Source: Streptomyces sp. ISL-11 (GTDB taxonomy: Bacteria; Actinomycetota; Actinomycetes; Streptomycetales; Streptomycetaceae). Taken from it: a DNA stretch of 64,000 nt. The notes beneath the pieces were generated by a model. It saw nothing but the letters and a program-made list of their open reading frames with translations, made no database searches and was not told the origin of the DNA. The stretch covers positions 1-64,000 of the forward strand of contig NZ_JAGGOL010000006.1 in the NCBI RefSeq assembly GCF_018614525.1, written 5' to 3'. Both the position numbers and the translations under genes were made by a program. This document shows, one piece after another, positions 17,213-27,540 of this stretch (the first letter of the stretch is position 1; every line of letters begins with the position of its first letter).

Positions 17213-17584
17213 GGCGGCGCTCTCCTCCCTGTCGGGCGCTGCGGCGACGGGCGCGCAAGGGTGTGGCGCCGCCGTCGGTGATGCCCCAGCCAATGATCCC
17301 GTGCCGGGTCGCGGCACCGGATGACCTGCGGCTGTGGCGGGTTGGAGTATGCCCGATCGGCGGCTCGACGTCACGGGTTGACAAGTGGCCGCAGAGGTCT
17401 GACGTGCCACGGAAGGCTCGTGGGGCCCTTGTCGACGGGCCGGTGAACGGAGTTGGTCCGAACCATTGACCCCAGTGGTCTAGTCCTTCTACGGTTTCCC
17501 CACCGTTCAGCGCGTCCATGCCAAGCAGCAACGCAAACGTGGACAGGTCACCCCCATCTCTCCCCACCCCACCGAGGAGACACC
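17213..17584 (+). promoter_or_regulatory. Chitinase promoter with paired 12-bp direct repeats
   Basis: TGGTCCGAACCA (17454-17465) and TGGTCTAGTCCT (17476-17487) are direct repeats 22 bp apart. They flank TTGACC (17466-17471), a good -35, with TACGGT at 17490-17495 as -10 after 18 bp. Streptomyces chitinase promoters are known to carry such pairs, which resemble DasR sites and mediate chitin induction and glucose repression. The rest of the 372-bp gap shows no gene. Confidence 0.8.
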
Positions 17585-18835
<1,251 letters not shown>

Positions 18836-18936
18836 CCCCGGGGCCGGACCGGCGGGCGTGCTCGCGCGGGGACCGCTTCGGGCCCGGGTATGTTGGGGGC
18901 GATCATGTACCTGGCATTCCCCTCCCGGAGGAGACC

Positions 18937-19575
18937 GTGAGCACGCCCGCCACCGCCCGGCCGGCCACGAGCACCGAGCGCGCGGCAGCCCCCGCGGCGC
19001 CCTCCGGGCGGTCCCGCCGGCTCAATACGCTGAAGTGGGCCCTGCTCATCCCGGTCCTGACCGTCGTGGCCGGCTGCGCCGCCCAGTACCCGTACGGCAT
19101 GTGGCTCACGATTCCCCTGGCGTTCGTCACCATCGGCGCGGCGGCGATCGTGGCGGGCAGCTCCTGGCGCCGCCCGGGCGCCGCGACCCTGGCCTGTGTC
19201 GCCGCCTTCGCCCTGCTCTTCTTCTCCGGTCCCGCGCTCTACGACCTGTACGCGAAGAAGCTCGGCGAACCCCTCGACGCGGTGGTGGCGCAGAAGGGGA
19301 CCCACCGGAACGCCAAGGGCACGGAGCTGGACACCTGCACGGTGATCGACACCGACGGGGGCGTCCACCGCCTGTCCCAACAGCAGAACTGCTTCGGCCA
19401 GTTCAAGGAGTGGGAGCCCGTGACGCTGATGAAGGACCCGGTCGGCCTCCTGGAGCCGTACCTCCTCGCCCGTACCGAGCGCGCCCCCGACACCACCGGG
19501 CTGGGCATCTCGGCGGGGCTGTTCGCGCTGACGGGCGCGAGCATGCTGTACGCGGGCGGGCGCCGGCGCGGCTGA
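18937..19575 (+). CDS. Membrane protein, unknown function
   Basis: 212 residues from a GTG behind GGAGGAGA. A polar Ala/Pro-rich N-terminus is followed by three close helices (LLIPVLTVVAGC, IPLAFVTIGAAAIVAG, TLACVAAFALLFFSGPALY). Next comes an extracytoplasmic domain of about 90 residues with two Cys (DTCTVIDTDG, QQNCFGQF) that may form a disulphide, then a last helix at GISAGLFALTGASMLYAGG. I do not recognise the family. Confidence 0.75.
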   Translation: MSTPATARPATSTERAAAPAAPSGRSRRLNTLKWALLIPVLTVVAGCAAQYPYGMWLTIPLAFVTIGAAAIVAGSSWRRPGAATLACVAAFALLFFSGPALYDLYAKKLGEPLDAVVAQKGTHRNAKGTELDTCTVIDTDGGVHRLSQQQNCFGQFKEWEPVTLMKDPVGLLEPYLLARTERAPDTTGLGISAGLFALTGASMLYAGGRRRG

Positions 19576-19644
19576 CGGCACCGGACGGCCGCACATATCC
19601 GTTTGCCCGCCCGCTGCCGCCGCCCCTAGCCTGATCACCGACGA

Positions 19645-19717
19645 CGGCGTGTAGCTCAGCCAGAAGAGCACCGGGCTCCGGACCCGGAGGGCGCGGGTGC
19701 AAATCCCGCCGCGTCGG
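19645..19717 (+). tRNA. tRNA-Arg (CCG), divergent
   Basis: A full cloverleaf can be folded in 73 nt without encoded CCA. The acceptor stem pairs 19645-19651 with 19710-19716 (five Watson-Crick and two wobble pairs), the D stem is GCTC/GAGC, and the anticodon stem CCGGG/CCCGG carries loop CTCCGGA with anticodon CCG. The T stem is GCGGG/CCCGC. Oddities: the D loop lacks the GG pair and the T loop begins TGC, not TTC. It may be a functional minor tRNA or a decaying copy. Confidence 0.75.
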
Positions 19718-19858
19718 CATGAATGACGGGTCTGCGACTGGTGGCGGCGGGCGGCCGGTTCGACACGGCACATGCGGCCGGGCCCGCCGCTTCCTGGGCT
19801 GGTCCACGAAGGACCACTGGATGCGGGTGGTCTGACGGCTGGTCCGAAAGGTCACGTC

Positions 19859-20043
19859 CCTGCGGGCCGTGTCGTGTGCACCACCGCTGCGCGGTGGTGT
19901 CCTCAATCGCCGGACGGGCTTGATTGTGGCCGAGCTCAGCCACAATCAAGCCCGTCTGGGGGCACCTCCCAGCGGTAGCTGGGGGAGATTGAGGACGCGC
20001 CCGCAGGGCGCCCGCCGCCGCAGGCGGCAAAGACGGCCCCCAC
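19859..20043. repeat. Dispersed palindromic element, copy B (inverted, with nested hairpin)
   Basis: Inverted relative to copy A. Left arm 19900-19930 pairs with 19939-19956 over an extended stem. The distal part of the right arm (19987-19995) is separated by a 30-nt insert, 19957-19986, in place of CGGC; the insert contains the hairpin CCCAGC-GGTA-GCTGGG. The element ends exactly at the TAG stop of the aldo/keto reductase gene. The rest of the gap since the tRNA (19718-19858) shows only a small TGGTCC/GGACCA inverted repeat at 19800-19816. Confidence 0.85.
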
Positions 20044-20988
20044 CTAGTTCCGCTGCTCCGGAGCGACGCCGTGGAGGGAGTTCAGGACCGTGAGTTCGTC
20101 CTCGGAGAGCCGCAGCGCGCCGGCGGCCACGTTCTGGCCGAGGTGGTCGGGATCGCCGGTGCCGGGGATGGCCAGGACGTGGGGGCCCTGGTGCAGTGTC
20201 CACGCCAGCCGTATCTGCGCCGGGCTCACCCCACGGGCTCGGGCGACGGCGTGCACCTCGCCGCTCTCGCCGGTGGTCGCGCCGGCCTCGCGTCCGGTGC
20301 CGGCGATCGAGTAGAACGGCACGAATGCGACGCCTTGTTCGCCGCAGGTGCGCAGGAATTCCTCCTGCTCGGGTGATGCCCCGATGCCGTGCATGTTCTG
20401 GACGCAGACCACGGGTGCGATGGCCTGGGCCTCGGCGAGGTGGTGGGGACGGATGTTGGAGAGGCCCAGGTGGCGGATGAGACCTGCTTCGCGCAGGTCG
20501 GCCAGCGCGCCGAACCGCTCGGCGATCGAGTCGGTTCCCGTGATGCGCAGGTTCACCACGTCCAGGTGGTCGCGGCCGAGCTGGCGCAGGTTCTCCTCCA
20601 CCTGGCCGCGCAGCTGCTGGGGTGTCGCATGGGGCAGCCAGTTGCCCGAGAGGTCACGGCCCGGCCCGACCTTGGTGACGATGACGAGATCATCGGAGTA
20701 GGGCGCCAGCGCCCGGTTGATCAGCTCGTTGGCGGACCGCAGCGGCGAGAAGTAGAACGCGGCGGTGTCGATGTGGTTCACGCCGAGCTCAATCGCGCGG
20801 CGTAGCACCTGGATCGCCTGATCGCGGTCGCGTGGAACGGCGTCGGGTATCAACGCCTCGCCGTGCTGCGTCAAGCGCATCGTGCCGAACCCGATGCGGT
20901 TGACCACCAGGTCGCCGAGCTTCCAGGTGCCTGATGCCGCTGCGGTGATGGAGTCCGAAGCCATGTGGGAGGTCATGGGTGAGGTCAT
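20044..20988 (-). CDS. Aldo/keto reductase
   Basis: 314 residues if the ATG at 20988 is used, with GGAG about 11 bp upstream. An earlier ATG at 21036 is also open but would leave only 15 bp to the divergent gene. The (beta/alpha)8 AKR features are present: VNRIGFGTMRL at strand 1, the catalytic Asp and Tyr in HIDTAAFYFSP, Lys in VIVTKVG, then VVNLRITG and a cofactor loop ending VLAIPGTGDPDHL. It reduces aldehydes or ketones with NADPH; substrate unknown. It faces away from an ArsR-like regulator, which probably controls it. Confidence 0.87.
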   Translation of the reverse strand: MTSPMTSHMASDSITAAASGTWKLGDLVVNRIGFGTMRLTQHGEALIPDAVPRDRDQAIQVLRRAIELGVNHIDTAAFYFSPLRSANELINRALAPYSDDLVIVTKVGPGRDLSGNWLPHATPQQLRGQVEENLRQLGRDHLDVVNLRITGTDSIAERFGALADLREAGLIRHLGLSNIRPHHLAEAQAIAPVVCVQNMHGIGASPEQEEFLRTCGEQGVAFVPFYSIAGTGREAGATTGESGEVHAVARARGVSPAQIRLAWTLHQGPHVLAIPGTGDPDHLGQNVAAGALRLSEDELTVLNSLHGVAPEQRN

Positions 20989-21051
20989 ACCGGAATGATC
21001 TCCACCGAGTAGAGTGACCGCCACTGATTCGGACATGTATGAATCCTGAAG

Positions 21052-22050
21052 GTGGTCATCCTGGCGGAGCTGGCGTTCTCGGCGAGCGATCTGGCGCAGG
21101 TACGGTTCGCCGTCTCGCCGATGTGGCAGGTGGTGACCAGCTTTCGGCTGCTGTCGGACCACGCCTCCGCATCCCCTGTTCACCGGCCCTGGATCCAGCA
21201 GGTCCGGCCACGAGCGGCGGCGGCCGGGCTGGACCGGGGCTGGCTCGCGGAGTTGGTCCCGCAGTCGGGTTTCTTTCCGTACTTCCTCAACCCGGCCTCC
21301 GCCGGACCGGCCCCGGTGCTGGACGCGGAGCTGGACGCCATCCAGGACAGCCCCACCGACCGGGTCCGCCACGACCTCGATCACCTCGAGTATCACCAGG
21401 GACGTCTCGGCCCCCGGCTGCGGTCGCTGCGCACCGACCCGCACACCCGCCTGACCCGCCTCACCCAGGAGATCCGCACCTACTGGGAGCTGGCCCTCGC
21501 CCCCTACTGGGCACGCATCCGCGCGGTGCTCGACACCGACGTCTTCCACCGGGCGCGCCAGGTCGCCGAACACGGCGCGGGCCACGTGCTCAACGACCTG
21601 CACGAATCGGTGAGGTGGGACGGCAGTGCGCTGCACTTGATCCGCCGGAACAGGCCCTTGTCCCGCACGACAGCGGGCCCGGGACTGCTGCTGGTTCCCT
21701 CGGCCTTCACCGGGCCGGGCATGCTGACCCGGGTCGCGCCACCTGAACCACCACAACTCGCCTATGCGGCGCGCGGCATCGGCTCGCTGTGGGCTCCCGG
21801 GCCGACCACCGGCACCGGCACCCTCGCCGCCGTACTCGGCCGCTCACGAACCCGCCTGCTGGCCGAGCTGGACACCCCGGCCTCCACCACCCAGCTGGCG
21901 CACCGCACCGGCCTGTCCCCGGCCGGCGTGTCCCAGTACCTGACCGCTCTACGTGATGCGGGGCTGGTCAGCGCCCACCGAGCCGGCCGCTCCGTCCTCT
22001 ACGCCCGCACCGCCGCCGCTGACACCCTCCTCGAAGCCGCCTCCGCCTGA
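21052..22050 (+). CDS. ArsR-like winged-helix regulator
   Basis: 332 residues from the GTG at 21052. The long N-terminal part begins ELAFSASDLAQVRFAVSPMW, typical of a Streptomyces-rich family of regulators with an N-terminal sensor-like region. It ends in an ArsR-type winged helix (LDTPASTTQLAHRTGLSPAG as helix-turn-helix, then a wing with RAGRSVLYART). It probably controls the divergent aldo/keto reductase. A paralogue of the same architecture is encoded at 58.5-59.5 kb beside the NRPS locus. Confidence 0.85.
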   Translation: MVILAELAFSASDLAQVRFAVSPMWQVVTSFRLLSDHASASPVHRPWIQQVRPRAAAAGLDRGWLAELVPQSGFFPYFLNPASAGPAPVLDAELDAIQDSPTDRVRHDLDHLEYHQGRLGPRLRSLRTDPHTRLTRLTQEIRTYWELALAPYWARIRAVLDTDVFHRARQVAEHGAGHVLNDLHESVRWDGSALHLIRRNRPLSRTTAGPGLLLVPSAFTGPGMLTRVAPPEPPQLAYAARGIGSLWAPGPTTGTGTLAAVLGRSRTRLLAELDTPASTTQLAHRTGLSPAGVSQYLTALRDAGLVSAHRAGRSVLYARTAAADTLLEAASA

Positions 22051-22062
22051 ACCTCGGGTCAC

Positions 22063-22602
22063 TCAGTTCCAGGGGTTGGCCGGCTGGTCGTTGATGGCTG
22101 TCCAGAAGCGGGTGCCGACGGGGACGTCACCGTAGGCCCAGTAGCTCCAGCCTCCTGAGTTCTCGAGGTTGGGGCCGTATCTGCCGTCGTGGAACTCGGC
22201 CATGCGCCAGCCCGCCCCGAAGGTGTTCGCACAGACTCCGTCGGCGGCCGCGCGGCTGGTCAGGCGGGTGCCGCGGATCGGGCCGGTGGCCGCGACCTCG
22301 CCGCGCGCCCAGCCCGCGTAGAAACCGGGCGTGATGCCGGCGGGCGCCGGCCGGCCGTCGATTCTCAGGCAGAGCACGGGCAGGGCCGTGGTCGTGGCGG
22401 TGTCGCCCTGATAGGGGTTGCTCAGAGGACCGCCGCCCACCTGGACCGTTCCGCTGGGCCCGTCCGCGAGCAGGGTCCAGGTCATGGCCTTCCCGTTGGC
22501 GTGCACAGAGGGAGCCGCTGCTGTCGCGGCCGGGGTCATGATGCTCCCCGTCGCGGCCAGCGCCGCGACACCGAGAGCGAGGACCGTCTTCACCGAGCGC
22601 AT
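22063..22602 (-). CDS. Secreted protein, unknown function
   Basis: 179 residues from an ATG behind GAGGAGA. A clear signal peptide (MRSVKTVLALGVAALAATGSI) ends near TAAA. The mature protein has two Cys (VLCLRIDG, GVCANTFG) probably in a disulphide, and an aromatic-rich C-terminal part (GWRMAEFHDGR, GGWSYWAYG, RFWTAIND). I do not recognise it. It ends 12 bp from the convergent ArsR-like gene. Confidence 0.75.
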   Translation of the reverse strand: MRSVKTVLALGVAALAATGSIMTPAATAAAPSVHANGKAMTWTLLADGPSGTVQVGGGPLSNPYQGDTATTTALPVLCLRIDGRPAPAGITPGFYAGWARGEVAATGPIRGTRLTSRAAADGVCANTFGAGWRMAEFHDGRYGPNLENSGGWSYWAYGDVPVGTRFWTAINDQPANPWN

Positions 22603-22795
22603 GATGTCTCCTCACCGACGTGACATGAGATCCATGGCGTGACGGTGGGGATTCTCCACGTTCTTCACAGGACATCCAAGAGTGGGAACCGGACATCGCG
22701 CCGGAGGACCGGCCCGGAGCCGCAGGCAAGGCCGCCGCGGTCCTCGCCGCAGCCGGCGGCGATCCGGCGGGCGGCCGCGCCCGTTGTCCTGCCGT

Positions 22796-23080
22796 CTACC
22801 GCGCCGTGTACGTCAGGCAGTCCGCCGAGGCCCCCAGGGAGGCCACGGTGATGCCGGGAGCCTGGCATTCGAGACCGACGTTGTGCAGGCAGCCGGACAT
22901 CTTGCAGGCACCGACCCTGCCGACCGAGGAGGAGTCGCCGCCCTCGGCTGGGAACACGAAGAACGTGTCGCAGTGGGGGTGGGTGGCATCGCCCACGGTG
23001 ATCGCGAGGGCGTGGCAGGCGCTGTCCCGGTTGTACGCGCACTCGTCCACCTGACACACGCTCACTTGCGGCATTTCCAC
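22796..23080 (-). CDS. DUF1540 Cys-rich protein
   Basis: 94 residues. The GTG at 23080 has GGAG at ideal spacing; an ATG two codons later is the alternative. Two related Cys-rich repeats, C-x4-C-x7-C-x14-C in the first half (VDECAYNRDSACHALAITVG) and KMSGCLHNVGLECQAPGITV in the second, match the DUF1540 pattern, thought to bind metal. No signal or membrane segment. Function is unknown; such proteins are small and widespread in actinobacteria and firmicutes. Confidence 0.8.
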   Translation of the reverse strand: MEMPQVSVCQVDECAYNRDSACHALAITVGDATHPHCDTFFVFPAEGGDSSSVGRVGACKMSGCLHNVGLECQAPGITVASLGASADCLTYTAR

Positions 23081-23310
23081 GGGGTTCTCCTCGGCATGAC
23101 GTCCGGACCGGCCACCGGCGCCACACCGCGTCGAGCGCGGCGCCCCCGGAGCTTTCCCACCGACGCCTTCCTCGGGCACCGGGCGGCGACACCGGCGCCC
23201 GGGTGGGTTCACCCGGAAGCGGCATCGGCTCCGCGGTCCCGGCGGCCGCGCCGCCGGGCGGCCGGACGGAACAGGCCGCCAGGCAGACAGACCGTCAAAC
23301 GGACAGTCCG

Positions 23311-23853
23311 TCAGACCGACAGGCGGAAGGAGAGGTCGCCGAAGGCGACGTGGTCGCCGGGGCCGACCCGGACGGACCCGGCTATGCGCAGGCCGTTGAC
23401 ATAGGTGCCGTTGCGGGAGCCGAGGTCCGTCAGGCGCCAGCCGTGGTCGAGCCAGCGCAGTTCCGCGTGCCGGCGGGAGACCGTGTCGTCCCCGAGGCGC
23501 AGGCCGGAGACCGGGGCCCGGCCGATGCTCAGCGGCTTCGTGCCGGGCTCGGGGAGCCGGAGGCCCGGGAGCCGCGCGCCCCGCCAGGCCCCGCGCACGC
23601 CCGCTGCGAAGGCGGACAGGCGACCCACCGCGCGGAGGACGAAGTCCGAGAACCGCCCGCGGGAGGGGAGATCGGCCATGACGAGGTCGATCTCGGCACT
23701 GCTGCGCGCGGTCAGGACGAGGTCCATGCGGCGCATGAACGTGTCGTGGGAGAGCCTGCCGTCGCCTGTGCCGTCGCGCAGGATCACCAGGGCCCGCTCC
23801 CGCTCGGCCTCGGAGGGCCGTGTCACGCGCGTACGGAACTCAGGAGACGTCAT
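23311..23853 (-). CDS. DUF1707 and FHA domain protein
   Basis: 180 residues. The N-terminal 60 residues are a DUF1707 domain (RPSEAERERALVILRDGTGDGRLS). A linker follows, then a C-terminal FHA domain from about residue 95 with the phosphothreonine-binding signature: IGRAPVSGLRL, DDTVSRRHAEL, and DLGSRNGTYVNG. FHA domains read Thr phosphorylation by Ser/Thr kinases, so the protein is a candidate kinase-signalling adaptor. No transmembrane segment is clear. The ribosome site is weak. Confidence 0.9.
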   Translation of the reverse strand: MTSPEFRTRVTRPSEAERERALVILRDGTGDGRLSHDTFMRRMDLVLTARSSAEIDLVMADLPSRGRFSDFVLRAVGRLSAFAAGVRGAWRGARLPGLRLPEPGTKPLSIGRAPVSGLRLGDDTVSRRHAELRWLDHGWRLTDLGSRNGTYVNGLRIAGSVRVGPGDHVAFGDLSFRLSV

Positions 23854-23994
23854 GAGGCCGATTCTCGGGTTCCGGCCCCCACTCTGTCCATAAAATCAAA
23901 CAGACGCCCGGATCCAAGCCCGTTACCCTGGCGCGGGCCTTCCGACTCCGGGTGCGAAGGCTCCCCCACCGCCCGACGCAGGAGGATCCGCGGT

Positions 23995-24678
23995 ATGGCT
24001 GTCATCCATCAGACCACCCTCAAGCCCACCAAGCTGGAGCTGCTCGCCTCCTGGCTGCCCTCCCGGACGTGGTACCAGGGTGGCTCGGGCGAACCGCGAT
24101 TGGTCAAGGCGGGCGGGTTCCGGCTGGACGACCCGCACGGTGAGGTGGGGGTCGAGTTCATCGTGGTCGCCGACACCGGTGGCACTCATCCGGTCGCCTA
24201 TCTGGTGCCGTTCACCTACCGCGGCGCCCCGCTGGAGGGGGCGGACCACGCCCTCGTCGGCACGATGGAGCACGGGGTGCTGGGGCGGCGCTGGGTCTAC
24301 GACGGCTGCCACGACCCGGTGCCGGTCGCCCAGTTGCTCGCCCTCATCGAGGGCCGGGTCCAGGCCCAGGACCAGAACACCAGCGACACCCCCGACCGGG
24401 AGGTCACCCGCTCCTTCACCGGCGACGGACCGGCCCCGGCGGACTTCGTCGTCGGCGCCACCACCGACGACCAGGACGGAACCGAGCTGTCCGCCGCGCA
24501 GGGCGCGATCCTGCGCGTGCACCGGGTCCTGCGTCCCGGCACCGACAGCCGCTCTCCCCTCCCCCAGGGAACAACGGGCCACGTCGGCGGCTCCTGGCAA
24601 CTGCCGGACGGCACCCGGGCCCGGGGGCTGTTCGCCACGCTGCGCACCGCCCCCGGGATCGACGCCGGGGCACGCTGA
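23995..24678 (+). CDS. Maltokinase N-terminal cap-like protein
   Basis: 227 residues from an ATG behind AGGAGGA. The start (MAVIHQTTLKPTKLELLASWLP) with SRTWYQGGSG and FIVVADTGGTHPVAYLVPFTYRG resembles the N-terminal cap domain of actinobacterial maltokinases (Mak/Pep2). No kinase lobe follows: the protein ends with a short Gly/Pro-rich tail. Stand-alone cap proteins are common in Streptomyces and have no established function; a role in alpha-glucan or trehalose metabolism is only inferred. Confidence 0.75.
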   Translation: MAVIHQTTLKPTKLELLASWLPSRTWYQGGSGEPRLVKAGGFRLDDPHGEVGVEFIVVADTGGTHPVAYLVPFTYRGAPLEGADHALVGTMEHGVLGRRWVYDGCHDPVPVAQLLALIEGRVQAQDQNTSDTPDREVTRSFTGDGPAPADFVVGATTDDQDGTELSAAQGAILRVHRVLRPGTDSRSPLPQGTTGHVGGSWQLPDGTRARGLFATLRTAPGIDAGAR

Positions 24679-24712
24679 CGAAGCGGTCCCCGACCAGGAC
24701 GACGGGATCGGT

Positions 24713-25747
24713 TCACGTACAGCCCTCCAGAGCCAGCGCACCGTGGGTACAACACTCCCTCAGCGCGGCCAGTTCGCCGGGCGGCAGCCGCAGGGAGGCG
24801 CCCCTGCGGCTGTCGTCGAGCAGTGCGCTCCCGGCCTCAAGCCACTCCGGGAGCGGATCGACGCCGATGAACGCGGCGAGCCGGGCGAGCTCCTGACGGG
24901 GATCGTCGAGCAGGCTCTCGTAGGAGAGCGTGGTCCGCAGGGGCGCGGGCACCTGACGGAGGTGGCCGGCTCCTTGGGCGACCAGCTCCGACCACAGCGT
25001 CCCGAATCCCACGAGCGGCAGGTCGCGGTCCCGTACCAGGGCGGGATCGAAGCGGTCCGCCAGCAGCGCCGACAGCTCCGGGGGCAGTGACCGTACGTCC
25101 CGCTCCGTCAGGTCGCCGAACTCCTTGACCCCGGTCCGGGAGCGGATCTCCCGCATCAGGAAGATCATCCGGTAGCCGGGGTGGCGGCTCATGGACAGCG
25201 CGCAGTCGGGTCCGTCCCTGAACAGGTGCACGAACCGCGCCCGCGGGAACGCCGCCCGCAGCCGCGGGACCCAGTGCGTCGAGTATCCGGAGCGTTCGAC
25301 GGCCGCCCCGGTACGGCCGAGCCGCGCGCCGAGCGTGTCGAACAGCGCGTGGTAGTGCCCGGCGGCGGCACGGCTCGGCCACGTCGTGACCTCCCCTTCG
25401 AGCGCGTCGAACAGCCCGTCCGGGTCGTCGGTGAGGTGCGGCAGCACCATGAGGGAGAGGGCGGGGATCCCGGCGCCGTCCGCCGCGAACCGGCGCCCGG
25501 GGCGGCGGGTGTAGAGGAACTCCGGCAACGGCACCCCGCTGCGGATCATGGTGTCGAACACGCGGTTCGGCGTGGCGAGCAGCCGCCAGAACTCCCCGCC
25601 GCCGAGCTCCCCTTCGGGGAACCCCTCGTGCCCCACGGAGGCGAGCAGCTCATTGAGGCTGAGCACGTCGGGATGGGTGCCGAGGACGCGGGACAGGGCG
25701 GTCGACCCGCTCCGTCCCGTACCGACGACGAAGGTCAGGTTTCGCAC
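24713..25747 (-). CDS. PAPS-dependent sulfotransferase-like protein
   Basis: 344 residues from the GTG at 25747, eight bases after AAGGAGAG. The 5'-phosphosulphate loop is TGRSGSTALSRVL near the N-terminus, following VRNLTFVV. The 3'-phosphate-binding segment reads ARFVHLFRDGPDCALSMSRH. These are the two signatures of sulfotransferase family proteins, which transfer sulphate from PAPS to hydroxyl or amino groups. The acceptor is unknown. No biosynthetic genes adjoin it. Confidence 0.85.
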   Translation of the reverse strand: MRNLTFVVGTGRSGSTALSRVLGTHPDVLSLNELLASVGHEGFPEGELGGGEFWRLLATPNRVFDTMIRSGVPLPEFLYTRRPGRRFAADGAGIPALSLMVLPHLTDDPDGLFDALEGEVTTWPSRAAAGHYHALFDTLGARLGRTGAAVERSGYSTHWVPRLRAAFPRARFVHLFRDGPDCALSMSRHPGYRMIFLMREIRSRTGVKEFGDLTERDVRSLPPELSALLADRFDPALVRDRDLPLVGFGTLWSELVAQGAGHLRQVPAPLRTTLSYESLLDDPRQELARLAAFIGVDPLPEWLEAGSALLDDSRRGASLRLPPGELAALRECCTHGALALEGCT

Positions 25748-26191
25748 GGCCACTCTCCTTGGGTGACGGCCTGATCGGGCACCCACTTCCTACCCTCCGG
25801 TGAGCCCCCGGCGAACCCCTGTCACCACCCCTTGCGCACCGGGGCCGGGCATCTCGGTTCGTAGTCCTCGATGGCCCGCAGGGCGTCGCCCGGGCCGCGA
25901 ACGAGCAGGGAGCACACCGTCTCGCGCGGCAGTTCGCGGTGGTTCAGCCATGACCCACGTCGACGCCGAACAGGCCCTGGTCACCTCCGACCTCATCGTC
26001 GCCGACCGGCTGACCCTCACGGCGGGCCGGCCGTCGTGACCGGACCGGCGGGGCGGCCCGCCTGCCGACCGGACCGGCGGGGCACTGACGCGCGAGCGGC
26101 GATCACCTGGCCGAGGGGGCCGCACTACGCTGGCCGGGCCGGGCCCGTACCAGCTGGTGCGGGCTGTTCCAGCGACGAGGAGCCACCGCAC
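25748..26191. other. Intergenic region with a possible gene remnant
   Basis: About 440 bp. On the minus strand around 25826-25955, one frame reads a sensible polypeptide ending EDYEPRCPAPVRKGW-stop, but it has no start codon and a stop upstream, so it looks like the 3' remnant of a lost gene. On the plus strand a 29-codon frame at 25950-26039 has no ribosome site. No dhaK is present here. Confidence 0.4.
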
Positions 26192-27298
<1,107 letters not shown>

Positions 27299-27343
27299 GG
27301 CTCACGGGCGGGCGCCGCGCCCCCGGGTGGCGGACCCCCGGGA

Positions 27344-27403
27344 GGCGCGGGCCCAAGAGGCGCGGGCCCAAGAGGCGCGGGCCCGAGAGGCGCGGTCCAC
27401 GGA
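27344..27403. repeat. 15-bp tandem repeats
   Basis: Units GGCGCGGGCCCAAGA at 27344 and 27359 are identical; the third (27374) has one change and the fourth (27389) is degenerate. The array is in the 242-bp gap between the DhaL-DhaM gene and the phosphatase gene. Function unknown. Confidence 0.8.
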
Positions 27404-27540
27404 AACGGAAACCCACGGTAAAACTCCGGCCAAACCCGCGACTCAAGATCGCAGCGGTGGCCGGTGGGCACCGGCCGTGGAAGGCTGTGCCTGGCGAATT
27501 GCCCAATGCAGCCCATTTCCGGCGTGGAGGTCCCGCCACC

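Noticed and set aside
16040..17410. N-terminal extension of the acyl-CoA dehydrogenase to 17410
   Set aside because: AGGGAGGAG directly precedes the ATG at 17212, and the extra 66 residues are low complexity and outside the family length.
19645..26000. Integrative element inserted at the tRNA-Arg gene
   Set aside because: No integrase, excisionase or direct repeat of the tRNA 3' end is found downstream within the window.
25950..26039. 29-codon frame upstream of the DhaL-DhaM gene
   Set aside because: No Shine-Dalgarno and no resemblance to DhaK or a known leader peptide.
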